Positions 11,736 through 21,499 of a stretch of 64,000 bases of DNA are shown here, piece after piece. Location: positions 155,342,162-155,406,161 of the forward strand of contig OY992539.1 of assembly GCA_963921195.1 (NCBI GenBank), in the 5' to 3' direction. The notes beneath the pieces are model-generated. The model was not told the DNA's origin, searched no databases, and was given only the letters and a program-made list of their open reading frames with translations. How positions within the stretch are numbered: position 1 is the first letter of the stretch; the number at the start of each line of letters is the position of its first letter. A program made the position numbers and the translations under genes. This DNA comes from Pegoplata infirma. Taxonomy: Eukaryota > Arthropoda > Insecta > Diptera > Anthomyiidae.

Positions 11736-11960
11736 CGATCACTGATCAATATAATATATCGTCACCAACAATCCAACACATTTTGCTTTTTTAAAGTAGC
11801 AGCGAAAAACGTTGTGAAACATTTTTTTTAATTTTGTTCATAAGTCCGTCATTTGTCATCGGATAGGTCTGAATTTTTGGAAATGGTTTCAGTTAATGAA
11901 TTGTATCACAACTAGCAAATCACATTTTGATAATTTTATAGGGGGAGAATGCATCACAAT

Positions 11961-13461
11961 TAGGGTAGCCAGATATAGAATTGACAAAAAAAGTACATTG
12001 AGGAAAAAAAAAGAAGTACAATTAAGAAAAAAAAAGTACATTGTGTTTTTCACACCTCGGCAGAACCAACATTAACCTCAAGTTGCGAGCACTGTGAATG
12101 TCTTTCTTTATTATGAATCTGGGGTGCCCCACTACTATGTTTCGACGAAAATCAAAATCTTCGCCAAATACGTTTTTTTTCAAAATCGCCGTCAAACGTT
12201 AAAAATTTACATTTTAAGCTTATCTAAAAACCAAGGGAAAAATTCGAATTTTATTTAAAATTCATAAGGTATTTGAAATAAAATTTTTGTTTAAATAAAT
12301 TTCTCAAAAAATTTTAAATTTAATTATTTCCAAAAAAAAAAATTCTCAAAAAAAATAGAATTTTATTTTCCAAAAATAAATTTTCAAACACTTTTAAAAT
12401 ATTTACTTGTTATAAATATATTTGTTTGTATGAAAATAATTTTTTTTTAATTAATAAAATTCTTTTAAGAATTTTAAATAAAATTTTTTAGATTTTTTTT
12501 AATTCTTTCTTGAATTTTTTGATAAATTCAAAATAGAATTTAATCAATAACGAATTTTAATTTTTATTGTTTTTCCTTGTCTGCTAAGTTTTTGAGCAAC
12601 AAAACCGATAAAATTAATTAAATAAAGAAGCTTTAAAAGCGGTATTTACAGTTCGTTATTTTTCCCCCCCAAAACGCGAAGGTTTTAGCTCTGAATTTAA
12701 AAGTGCAATTTTCGGCAACAAAAACATTGCAAATGTAAATTGGCTGTTTTAATGCATTTTTCCCGAGGAATAATTTTTGTTTTCAGTAATTGTTTCATAT
12801 CTCTCATCGTTTTCGAGATAAGCTTAAAATGTAAATTTGTTGGCTTTTGACAGCGATTTTTTCAAAAACGGCTCTGGCTAAAATTTAGATTTTCGTCGTT
12901 TCTTTAACAATTTATAACAATTTATTCAACAACCCGGGTAAAAATGAAATATATATGATCATATATGAAGATATATGGATCATATATGGATTTATATAAC
13001 CATATATTATCATATATGCCTCCATATATGTTCATATATGATCTGATCCGAAAATTGGCCCGATATGACCTCATATCGGGCCAATTTTCGGATCAGATCA
13101 TATATGAACATATATGGAGGCATATATGATAATATATGGTTATATAAATCCATATATGATCCATATATCTTCATATATGATCATATATATTTCATTTTTA
13201 CCCGGGAAAGAATATAAAAAATAGGATTGTAAATAATATTTACAACAAAGTACTTCACTACTTTAGACATTTTTAACATTTTATTTTTCTTCAATAGTTT
13301 TTTTCTAATAAAAACGTTAAGCACAGAAAAAAAGTACAAAAAGAAGTACAAAAGCCTTAAAAAAGTACTTTAGCGTACTTTTTTAGGTGTTATGCAGAAA
13401 AAAGTACATTGAGTAAAAAAAAGTACGAGTACTGTTTAAAAAAGTACGTCTGGCAAGCCTA
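11961..13461. mobile_element. hAT-like element with AAAGTACA arrays, TSD ATCACAAT
   Basis: Ends are TAGGGTAGCCAGA and TCTGGCAAGCCTA. ATCACAAT flanks both sides (11953-11960, 13462-13469) with T at position 2 and A at position 7, as in Ac-type hAT duplications. Subterminal regions (11985-12050, 13325-13450) are arrays of AAAGTACA-like units. The interior has an inverted repeat (AAATTTACATTTTAAGCTTA near 12205 against 12810-12835) and the palindrome at 12933-13206. No transposase is visible. Confidence 0.8.
12933..13206. mobile_element. Perfect CATATATG palindrome (K3)
   Basis: The arms 12933-13068 and 13071-13206 are exact reverse complements (136 bp each) around a two-base centre. Ends are CCCGGGTAAAAATG / CATTTTTACCCGGG. 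The arms consist of CATATATG-type units about 10 bp apart, plus a non-repetitive CCGAAAATTGGCCCGATATG block next to the centre. The lack of any mismatch implies recent origin or arm-to-arm conversion. Confidence 0.85.
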
Positions 13462-14139
13462 ATCACAATCAATAACTTGATTTTAAAAAAAAGTGTTGTC
13501 ACTTTGTTTTGCATTTTAGGCGACGATTCTCTTTATGGGGAATGACAAAGTGAGTGTACCCCCTATACTGTAGTTAAAAGGTAAAAAAACAAAATCAGTT
13601 TACACCAAATTTAAGATTAAACAAATTAAAAATAAAAAAATGTTTTAATTCCTGGAATTGAAACCTATCAAATATTAACTTTTTGCCTTTCAATTATATA
13701 TAAAACTATATTTCAGACTAAAACTCTATTAAATAAATTTAAATAATTATGTTCTTTTCATTACGTTTGAAAAATATTAAAAAAAAAACTCATTCCGACT
13801 ATAGTGTTCTAAAGTAGTGGAATCCATATTATTGTCATTCTTATTGACATATTTGGAGGTTATTTTAAACTATTTTTTTTGCAACAAAAAATATTCACTA
13901 ATTGCTACTTTTTATGTAGTTTAAGTCTACTTCATTTTGAACTACTTCGATTTTTTTTGCTGGGAACCTAAAAATACAAAATGCTTTAATTCGGCTTCTG
14001 GTTGACATATGTGAACATAATTAAACAACAAATGGTATTTAAACAAGTACGAATATATTTTTTGACAAAAAAAAATCGCGGATTTTTTTTTTACCAACAT
14101 TTTTTTCGCGTAAATTTTTTTTTCAAAAAAATTTTTTTT

Positions 14140-15204
14140 GAATTTTTATTTAGTTCGGTTTGAGTCCATATTAATTATTTCTGAGAAAATAATAATTGTC
14201 GTACAATGAGAAAATCTGAAAAAAATCAAGTGACAACACAGGCTAAGTGGAGATGTCGACAGCTTTCGGAAGATGCCACCCTTCCATCATCAGCACTCCT
14301 TCGATTGCCACACACTTAATGTGTGTCAGATTAAGATTAGCCATTTAAATGAAACTTTTGAAGAAATTAAGAATTGGAATTACTCCTCTTTGTGTTGAAT
14401 AACCCCTATTCACCATTAATTCGTGTTGTATTCATTTGGCAGAAACTTAATCCATCTTAACTTTTAACAGAGTTGTATTTTTCCCATTGTTAACCCTTAG
14501 TAGGACTTTTCAAATCTTGAAAAATGTCCGTTAGGTTTGAATTTTTGTTTCATATTTCTAATTCTTAGAAATATTACTAAATTGCAATGTACCTTATGAG
14601 TTGTGTATTAATTGTGTTTATATATTGTTGGACTGTATATTTTATAACTGAATTTTTATTTAGTTCGGTTTGAGTCCATATTAATTATTTCTGAGAAAAT
14701 AATAATTGTCGTACAATGAGAAAATCTGAAAAAAATCAAGTGACAACACAGGCTAAGTGGAGATGTCGACAGCTTTCGGAAGATGCCACCCTTCCATCAT
14801 CAGCACTCCTTCGATTGCCACACACTTAATGTGTGTCAGATTAAGATTAGCCATTTAAATGAAACTTTTGAAGAAATTAAGAATTGGAATTACTCCTCTT
14901 TGTGTTGAATAACCCCTATTCACCATTAATTCGTGTTGTATTCATTTGGCAGAAACTTAATCCATCTTAACTTTTAACAGAGTTGTATTTTTCCCATTGT
15001 TAACCCTTAGTAGGACTTTTCAAATCTTGAAAAATGTCCGTTAGGTTTGAATTTTTGTTTCATATTTCTAATTCTTAGAAATATTACTAAATTGCAATGT
15101 ACCTTATGAGTTGTGTATTAATTGTGTTTATATATTGTTGGACTGTATATTTTATAACTGAATTTTTATTTAGTTCGGTTTGAGTCCATATTAATTATTT
15201 CTGA
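14140..15204 (+). repeat. 510-bp unit, two tandem copies plus 45 bp
   Basis: GAATTTTTATTTAGTTCGGT recurs at 14140, 14650 and 15160, and the units are essentially identical. The array interrupts the F1 repeat inside its T-rich stretch. A single permuted unit occurs at 41225-41750 and a short related piece at 49650-49770. No ORF, tRNA-like promoter or LTR-type TG...CA termini were recognised, so the nature of the unit is unknown. Confidence 0.85.
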
Positions 15205-15663
15205 AATTTTTTTTTTTTCAAAAGTAATTTCCTTTTAAATAAAGTTTTTTGCAATAATCTTTTTGAAATTGTGGAAGGTATCACTACATTCGGCAAAGCC
15301 GAATTTAACTTTTTTACTTGTTTTTGCTACTTTTTCAACTTTTTCTCAAAAAAAAATATACAGACAAAATTTTGATGTGTGGTAACGAAAACTACTCAAA
15401 GCAGAAAACTTTTTTGGTTATAAAAAATACGAAGTATTTTGCTTTAATCTGTATTTTAACAGAAAACTCTGTTAATTATCTGTAAACTTAAGATTACAAA
15501 GTAAAAAGTAATATAACAGAGGAAACTTTGTTTTTTTGTCACAACAAAATACAAAGTATTTTCTTTAAATCTGTAATTTGACAGAAAACTCTGTCAAATT
15601 TCTGTTGAATTGAGATTACAGTCATTTTACAGAGTATTTTACAGAGTTATTATTTTGAGTGTA

Positions 15664-16307
15664 TGAGCTTATTTAAGCAATTCTGCATCCACAAAGAAAG
15701 AAAAAAAGAAAAAAATTTTAAAATGTTTATTTATTTATTTAATATAGTTACTTCTACAACAAAACATTCGTCTTAAACAGTAGAAATCTTATGATGTTAT
15801 TAAAAAAGGTGGTAAAAAACTAAAATAAAGTTAGTATTAATTAATTGTTATAAATAAAATTGTGAAATATGAATTATAACAAATAACATAAGGACTACAT
15901 ATAAAAATAATAATAATAACATGATAACATATATTAACAATCATAACATAATGAACTTTCCGATTTATGCATGCTTTTGGTGCATATCGAATGGCCAGTT
16001 GGGAAGGGAATATTTTTTTGGTTTTCCCAAATTTTAGAACAAAAAAAAAAAAAATTAAAATAAAATAGATATTTCAAAAGGGTGTTGAAAATTTAGGCAT
16101 TTTTAGCATTAATTTAAAACATGTTAGCAACACACAATATGAAAAATACTTGTCATCTAATTACATTTGAACTTGAAGAATAAAAAAAGTTATTACAGTA
16201 GAAAATTTCAATGAATTTCAAAAATCGGATTGTATTGCTTAATCAAGTGGTCTGCCACACGTTAGATGCCTGGGCTTGGCTTATTTTCTACCGATTTTAG
16301 TTTTTGG
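15664..16307. other. AT-rich stretch with nothing recognised
   Basis: There is no ORF, repeat pair or splice-flanked exon visible. Homopolymer A runs and simple TAA/ATA stretches dominate. Confidence 0.5.
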
Positions 16308-16465
16308 TACACTCAAAATAAATTCTCTGTCCAATCAGCCGAAAAATCTGCTGAAAATACACCCATTTTAAGCCATATGAGAAATCTGCTGATTTTAGCA
16401 GACACGGTTTGCTAAATATCTGTCATAAGAGGTGAATAAATATAACAAGAAAAAAAAAAAACATA

Positions 16466-16534
16466 CGCCGCCAGCCATCATCGAACTCGCCATCTTCCGA
16501 TTTGAAAGTACACTTCTTAACCACTACGCTACGG
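16466..16534 (-). other. Degenerate tRNA-like segment
   Basis: On the minus strand the segment reads TAGCGTAGTGGTTAAG, a good match to a pol III A box with the tRNA D-arm layout. About 30 nt later comes GGCGAGTTCGATG, close to a B box/T-arm. A 4-5 bp anticodon-like stem (CTTT...GAAG) lies between them at tRNA-like spacing. The acceptor stem and T-stem pairing are poor and the position before the anticodon is not U, so it is not a functional tRNA gene. It could be a tRNA relic or SINE head captured by the element. Confidence 0.45.
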
Positions 16535-16593
16535 AAGCTTACACTTTTATCTGGCGTTTTAGTTATTAAACATGTATGTTGTTCGACAGCAGA

Positions 16594-16710
16594 GAAATCA
16601 GATTTTAGCAGAAATATCTGCTGATTTTAGCAGAAAAATCTGCTGATTTTAGCAGAACAATCTGCTGATTTGAGCAGAATAATCTGCTGATTTCAGCAGA
16701 ACAATCTGTT
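16594..16710. repeat. Minisatellite of 22-bp palindromic units
   Basis: Around five units of ATCTGCTGATTTTAGCAGAA with variable 2-nt spacers are present. Each unit is a small hairpin. The outer parts of the element have the related CTCTGT/ACAGAG motif. Confidence 0.85.
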
Positions 16711-16926
16711 CTGCTTTTTTTATAAAAAAAAATTTCTTGAAAAAATAATGAAATTCAGCAAACAAAATCAGTATAAACATAGTAAAATGTCTGTTATTTT
16801 CTTAAACTGAATGACAGAGATTTTAGTAAAACTATCCTTCTCAGCAGAACAATCTGCTAAAAGATTGCTAATTCAAATTGAAAGTCGTTTTACAGATTTT
16901 TTGACAGAGTTTTTCTTTTGAGTGTA

Positions 16927-17670
16927 CCTTATTAGAGAGGCATTTTACTCCGTATTATAGTTCCGTAACCACTTGAATTTAAACTTAACTTAAAATACCA
17001 AAAAAAAATTAGAAAACAGAAAAAAATTCATATTTTTCCTTGTAATCCGTTTTTCTAATCTTCAAGGCCCATGCGGAACTCCTTACCCATGTCCGATCGC
17101 TTTTAATTTTTGTGAGGCGTATTTTTACCTTGAAATAAATATATCTAGGGTAAGTTAGGGTCAGTATCTACCAATTTAATTTTTTTGGAGCACCATATAA
17201 AATAAATTAGAGTCAAAAAATAAAAGGGTGCAATTTTCAAAATTTAAAAAAAAAAATAGAACAAATTGCGATCACATCTCGAATTTTGACTTAAAAGTTG
17301 CGTAATTTAGAGTAGAACTTTTAGACGTTTAAAAAAATCGAAGGTTTCGGACTTTTTCAAAAAGTCGATTTTAATTTTTAAACGTTAAAAAATAAGTGAT
17401 AATTACTTCGAATAATTTTTTAATATTTTTTTTCTAAAACTACATTTAAATACTAACAAAACATTGTCCAACCTTTTTTAAGATATCTATATTTTTAAGT
17501 GGTCAAAATTAATTGAAAATTAAAATTTTTTATTTTTTTTGAAAAAATCGCCATTTTGAAAAATTGACTGATCATAAAGCGACCAATACAGCATCAAACC
17601 TGCCTTTTGGCTACTTGCTTCTATCGTAAGGAATACTGACTTGAATTTTGAAACGTTTTAATGACTAGTA
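16927..17670. other. AT-rich stretch with nothing recognised
   Basis: No ORF or exon is visible. There is one imperfect short inverted repeat near 17340-17375 (AAATCG...CGATTT around GACTTTTTCAAAAAGTC). Confidence 0.4.
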
Positions 17671-17671
17671 G

Positions 17672-17735
17672 ATTTCGCATAGACTTCTGCAATATAAGCG
17701 GACTGAGAGCGAACTTTTTTCCTGTGTATGCTCAC
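17672..17735 (+). pseudogene. LINE endonuclease fragment, cut by foldback insertions
   Basis: TTTCGCATAGACTTCTGCAA through CTGTGTATGCTCAC matches the LINE stretch at 20923-20990, which encodes DFCNIRGLRANFFSVYAH. The match resumes after the two insertions at 19503-19525 (ATGCTCACATTTGCTTCCAT), so the LINE piece was the target. It is non-coding now. Confidence 0.7.
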
Positions 17736-19060
17736 TAAAGGTGTCCTAACGACTAAGGTAATTTTTCAAAATCACTTTTTAATTCGTGGTAGGGTCCTAA
17801 ATTGTAGTTTTGTATCTAAAAATGAGTGAGCCAAAATTTGGAGACAATCGGATAAAAATAACTCGTGCCGAAAATGGATTGAAGTTTTTGGACACTCTTA
17901 TGTAATGAAAAAACCCTTTTTTTCCAGTTTTTTGAAAAATATTGGTATATGATATTTTTTGTAAATTTTTTTGTTAAATATTATGAAAATGGTAATTAAT
18001 TACCATTCCAAAAAGCTGAAAAAAATTCAAATCGGATGAAAAATAAGCATTCTACACATACATGCCCCAGGCCATTGCATGGTTTTTAAAGCCAAAATTT
18101 TCAAATTTTCAAAATTTTTAGGCAAAAAAATAAAAAAAATAAATTTTACTTTATAATTATATTAAATACATGTTATAGATAAAAACTAACAGATATGGTA
18201 GTCTAACTTTTTTTTTCATTTGGCGTGGGTAGTGATATAATTTCCGCGGATTCCAAAGAAAATGAGTTTTTCTAAAATAATTTAGCAAATATGGGAAACA
18301 ATTTTCTGTATTGTATTATGCGAAGTGAAATACATAAATTCAGTAAATTTTTTGAGAATTCGGGCATCTTTAACCCCTTTTCGTCGAGGTGAAATGACAA
18401 ATTTGAGACGTTATACATTTCTATAATACAAAATATCTGCATATATCCGATTTCTCAAAAGTTACAGAATTTACGTTTTACACTTCGATCCGCACAATAG
18501 AGCACAAATTTTCAAAAATTTGCTTAATTATTGTAGAAAAACGCATTTTATTTGGAATCCGCGGAAATTTTATCACTACCCGCGCCAAATAAAAAAAAAG
18601 CTTGACTACCATATCTGCTATTTTTAATCTTAAACATGTTTTCAATTTGATCATAAAGTAAAATTAAATTTTTGCTATATTTTTGCCTAAAAATTTTGAA
18701 AATTTTGAAATTCTGGCTCTAAAAACCATACAATGGTCTGGGGCATGTATGCGTAAAATGCTTATTTTTTATCCGATTTTAGTTTTATTAGTCGTTTTGG
18801 AAAGGTAATTTAATAAAATTTTCACATTATTTCACAAAAAATTTAACAAAAAATATCAAATACCAATATTTTTCCAAAAACTAGAAAAAACGAGTTTTTC
18901 GTTCTTATAAGAATGTCCCAAAACTTCAATCCATTTTCGGCACGAGTTATTTTTAGCCGATTGTCCCCAAACTTTGGCTCACTTATTTTTAGATACTAAA
19001 GAACAATATAGGACCCTACCAGGTATAAAAAGGTGATTTTCGTTTTTAAGGACACCTCTA
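17736..19060. mobile_element. Near-complete foldback element X1, TSD ATGCTCAC
   Basis: Ends are TAAAGGTGTCC / GGACACCTCTA, with ATGCTCAC at 17728-17735 and 19061-19068. The two halves are inverted copies over about 650 bp each, meeting near 18398. Paired blocks include ACTCGTGCCGAAAATGGATT against its complement near 18925 and TTTCCGCGGATTCCAAA near 18245 against TTTGGAATCCGCGGAAA near 18555. No coding sequence is seen. Confidence 0.85.
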
Positions 19061-19068
19061 ATGCTCAC

Positions 19069-19502
19069 TAGGGGTATAACCAAAATAAGAACCTATCATA
19101 ACGGTATGGGCAATGTTATACTGATAACAAAAAACGATATCCGGGGTCATTTTGGTCCAAAAACCTTCGGCACCGACTGCAATTTCTAAAACACCTCAAA
19201 TTTTAATTTTTGTATGTTTTATGGTGGGAATCCGTCCCTTTCAACGTTATTTTGATTTTCGTCGTTTTACAACAAAAATAAAACTAGAAAAATTAGCAGT
19301 ATGATTTTTAACATTTGAAACATGGGTTGAATAAATATTTGAAAAAAAAATATCAGCAAAAACTTCATCGCGATCGGTGCCGAACCTTTTTTAACATTTG
19401 CGAAAAAAAGAGGACGCATTTCTTATTGATTTTCTATGTACTTTCTCACTATGATAGGCCCTTTTTGATATTTTCAAAAATATGCAAATAGTTATATCCC
19501 TA
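19069..19502. mobile_element. TAGGGNTATAAC-type element X2, TSD ATGCTCAC
   Basis: Ends are TAGGGGTATAAC and GTTATATCCCTA, with ATGCTCAC at 19061-19068 (shared with X1) and 19503-19510. It resembles the element at 28920-29496 in its ends and in a GCAATTTCTAAAA block. It is 434 bp long with no ORF. Confidence 0.8.
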
Positions 19503-19660
19503 ATGCTCACATTTGCTTCCATCGCACTATAGGAAATTTTACCCCTTTTTTTGGCCAAAATTATTTACAGCCAAACGGCTGGACCGATTTGAATGATTTT
19601 TTGGATTTGACTTTTGGAAGACCCTTAAGAGGGAGGGAGTGACTCATAAAGTTTTTCATA

Positions 19661-19823
19661 CACTCAAAAAAAAACTTTAGTAAATTTACCTAAAAAATTT
19701 ACTAACAATTAGTTCAAAACAGGGTTTCCGGGGTTATAAGTTTTCGCATCTAAGATTTTTTAGATCTTTTATAGATTATTTGGTTTTCTAAACTGTTTTT
19801 TCTTTTATTTTTTTTTTTGAGTG
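19661..19823. mobile_element. TA-flanked CACTCAAAA element (copy c), 163 bp
   Basis: CACTCAAAAAAAAAC at the left and TTTTTTTTTTTTGAGTG at the right are flanked by TA on both sides. The interior is AT-rich with a small AGATTTTTTAGATCT palindrome. This is the shortest copy in the window. Confidence 0.65.
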
Positions 19824-19943
19824 TACACTAACTTTCGAATATAACAGTAGAAATTTATTTTAACAATTTTAAGAAGGGTCAAAGCTACTTTTTATTAAGG
19901 ATTTTATTAAAAAATTTGATTTTTGAGTTCCAAGTCGTTAACT

Positions 19944-20390
19944 TCATTTCAAAATGCCACTACGAGCAGCTGCAGATGAAGCAAAAGCTATGGGCTCAAC
20001 TTCCCTATTTAGATCTTTAGAGATTTCTGCAGTAATTCGTCTTTTTGATCTCGCAGATTTTGACAAAAGAGTTAATTGCGGTCGCCCTGGTTTCGATTTA
20101 GTGGGGGCAGGATGCGTTTTACATTTTCTTATCCAAGTATTGCCTTTAAGCCAAACAGCATGCTGTTTTTCAAAAACTTCCACTCCTACACCTTTTTCAA
20201 GCCTTTTCATATTTATATTTGAACAAAATATTCTTGATTGCTCCTTTATATATTTTTTTTAAGTTTTCGAAACGATCACTTTCATCTATGTATGAAAAGA
20301 AATGTGCACAAATAGCGGCTCTTTCGTCATATTCGTTGTGTTTCTGTCGCCATATATTGAATAAATGGGAATTTTGCGCGCAGTAGTCAC
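19944..20390 (-). pseudogene. Broken coding segment of an unrecognised, possibly transposon-derived protein
   Basis: Reading the minus strand from a good acceptor (TTTTTCCAG, ends 20391), one frame encodes a dense peptide: CAQNSHLFNIWRQKHNEYDE, then AAICAHFFSYIDESDRFENL, ending KYKYEKA near 20205. It then hits a stop. A one-base shift restores an open frame to the stop at 19944: EKGVGVEVFEKQHAVWLKG, KTHPAPTKSKPGRPQLTLL, SKSARSKRRI..., ending AAARSGILK. The KSKPGRP...SARSKRR stretch looks like a basic, AT-hook-like linker found in several invertebrate transposon-related proteins, but I cannot name the family. Base composition is clearly less AT-rich than the surroundings. The single frameshift argues for a pseudogene or a sequencing error. 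Confidence 0.5.
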
Positions 20391-20814
20391 CTGGAAAAAT
20401 GCGTTTTTAAAAAAAGTTTGCAAATATCCGACCTTGAAATTCGATAAATGTGTAAGGTAATTGATTGTCCTAGAGAACTTATATGGTTTTGTAGCTAACA
20501 TATGCTATCATTTTTTTGTAAGTCTAAATAAAATTCCAATTCATAATTCCATAAGTTCAAGTTAAGGTCACTTCAATTTTTCCAATTTAATCGATCTACT
20601 AGATAAGTTCACTAACATTTCACTATATATCATAAAAGTACTCACCTTCGACATTATTTTCCATTTTTTAAATTTTAAAAATTATTAATTTTTATTATGA
20701 AAACTTTTATTAGAAACTATTACAAAATTTACTGCACTAAATCGTTATTTGATAACTAATTTAGAAATTGCAAGAAATACAGCTGATAAAGTTACAGTAA
20801 ATGAATTCTGTATG

Positions 20815-21150
20815 TTTTCGCCTTGTGTGAGACCCAGGTACGTGGGGATGCTGATCCACAGGATTTCCATATTCCTGGGTATCACTTACTATCCCTTTTT
20901 GTCTTCCATAGGGGCCTTGCGGTATATTCGCATAGACTTCTGCAATATACGCGGACTGAGAGCGAACTTTTTTTCTGTGTATGCTCACATTTGCTTCCAT
21001 CGGCCGGATGTTTTCGCCTTGTGTGAGACCCAGGTACGTGGGGATGCTGATCCACAGGATTTCCATATTCCTGGGTATCACTTACTATCCCTTTTTGTCT
21101 TCCATAAAGGCCTTGCGGTATAATGATGTTGTGTACCAGTGCCTGACACA
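20815..21150 (+). pseudogene. LINE endonuclease domain fragment with 195-bp tandem duplication
   Basis: The segment encodes the start of an apurinic-type endonuclease of a Jockey/CR1-like non-LTR retrotransposon: DFCNIRGLRANFFSVYAH, HRPDVFALCETQVRGDADPQ and IPGYHLLSLFVFHKGLAV are readable in one frame (NIRGL and LCET being the usual conserved spots). The piece from GTTTTCGCCTTGTGTGAGAC to GGCCTTGCGGTATA occurs twice (20815-20922 and 21010-21122), so the fragment carries a partial tandem duplication. After 21122 the reading continues briefly (NDVVYQCLTHLGTNDPEF) and then runs into the repeat at 21184. The catalytic second half is absent, so the piece is dead. Confidence 0.7.
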
Positions 21151-21183
21151 TTTAGGCACGAATGATCCCGAATTTAACTTTTT

Positions 21184-21499
21184 CAAAAAAAAAAAAAATA
21201 TACAGATAAAATTTTGATGTTTGGTAACAAAAACTACTCAAAACAGAAAACTTTTTTGGTTATAAAAAAAGAAGTATTTTGCTTAAATCTGTATTTTAGC
21301 AGGAAACTCTGTTAATTATCTGTAAAATTAAGATTACAAAGTAAAAAGTAATATAACAGAGGAAACTTTGTTTTTGTCACAACAAAATACAAAGTATTTT
21401 CTTTAAATCTGTATTTTGACAGAAAACTCTGTCAAATATCTGTTGAATTGAGATTACAGTCATTTTACAGAGTATTTTACAGAGTTATTATTTTGAGTG
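21184..21499. mobile_element. Right half of a CACTCAAAA element (copy d)
   Basis: It is nearly identical to 15350-15661, ending CAGAGTTATTATTTTGAGTG followed by TA. The left half is missing; the LINE fragment abuts directly. Confidence 0.75.

Larger units (their letters stand above)
11506..13580 (+). mobile_element. Mini-me-type repeat F3, split
   Basis: The left part has the CCTTCTCCAAGGTGAAACTTTT..GTTCCGATTTTAACC block and the ACAGACAGACGGAGGGATG core. The right part (13530-13575) has GGAATGACAAAGTGAGTGTA and CCCCCTATACTGTAGTT. Between them lies other sequence, including a hAT-like element at 11961-13461. Sequence flanking that insertion (11770-11952, 13470-13530) resembles the reverse complement of 31020-31430. 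Confidence 0.5.
10307..13964. mobile_element. TIR element with CCAGCAAAAAA ends
   Basis: The left end CCAGCAAAAAAAGAA and right end ATTTTTTTTGCTGG are inverted. Uninserted paralogs (41-kb and 56.6-kb copies, ACATAACCTAAAAATAC) define the site. Subterminal AAAGTAGTTC motifs recur at both ends. The target duplication is 2 bp or unclear. A similar pair of ends lies at 59094-59485. It holds the foldback and hAT elements listed next. Confidence 0.65.
9980..15330 (-). mobile_element. Mini-me-type repeat F1, copy A, interrupted twice
   Basis: It starts TATACCCTCCACTTAGTGAT, carries AAAGTATATATATTC and GTCCGTCTGTCTGTCTG (the (TA)n and (GTCY)n core) and ends with the hairpin TTCGGCAAAGCCGAA then TTACTTGTTTTT. 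Copies at 40548-41180 and 54498-56878 allow the breaks to be placed at 10307-13964 and 14140-15203. The minus orientation takes the ACAAGTAA end as 5'. Confidence 0.75.
9557..15661. mobile_element. TA-flanked CACTCAAAA element (copy a), expanded by nested insertions
   Basis: The TIRs CACTCAAAATAATAACTCTG (9557) and CAGAGTTATTATTTTGAGTG (ends 15661) are perfect, with TA on both sides. Its own sequence is about 9557-9978 and 15331-15661 and contains many ACTCTGTAAAAT/ACAGAGT motifs. The left part has a 110-bp tandem duplication (9661-9850). A mini-me-type repeat is inserted in the middle. The right half is nearly duplicated at 21184-21499. Confidence 0.8.
16310..16924. mobile_element. TA-flanked CACTCAAAA element (copy b) with TCTGCT palindromic units
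   Basis: TIRs CACTCAAAATAAATTCTCTG and CAGAGTTTTTCTTTTGAGTG are flanked by TA (16308-16309, 16925-16926). The interior contains a degenerate tRNA-like segment (16466-16534, minus strand) and a minisatellite of about 22-bp units (16594-16710), each unit being itself an inverted TCTGCT...AGCAGA. Confidence 0.8.

Noticed and set aside
14140..15204. LTR retrotransposon suspected from long direct repeats
   Set aside because: The repeats are immediately adjacent with no internal domain, and lack TG...CA ends and a primer-binding site.
16594..16710. Regular 22-bp repeats resembling a small CRISPR array
   Set aside because: Units are contiguous with 2-nt variable gaps, not spacers; the host is a eukaryotic intron and the array lies inside a TIR element.
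19954..20262. 102-codon + strand frame starting MPLRAAADEAKAMG
   Set aside because: It is antisense to the better minus-strand reading, which has a splice acceptor, protein-like codon use and continuation upstream.
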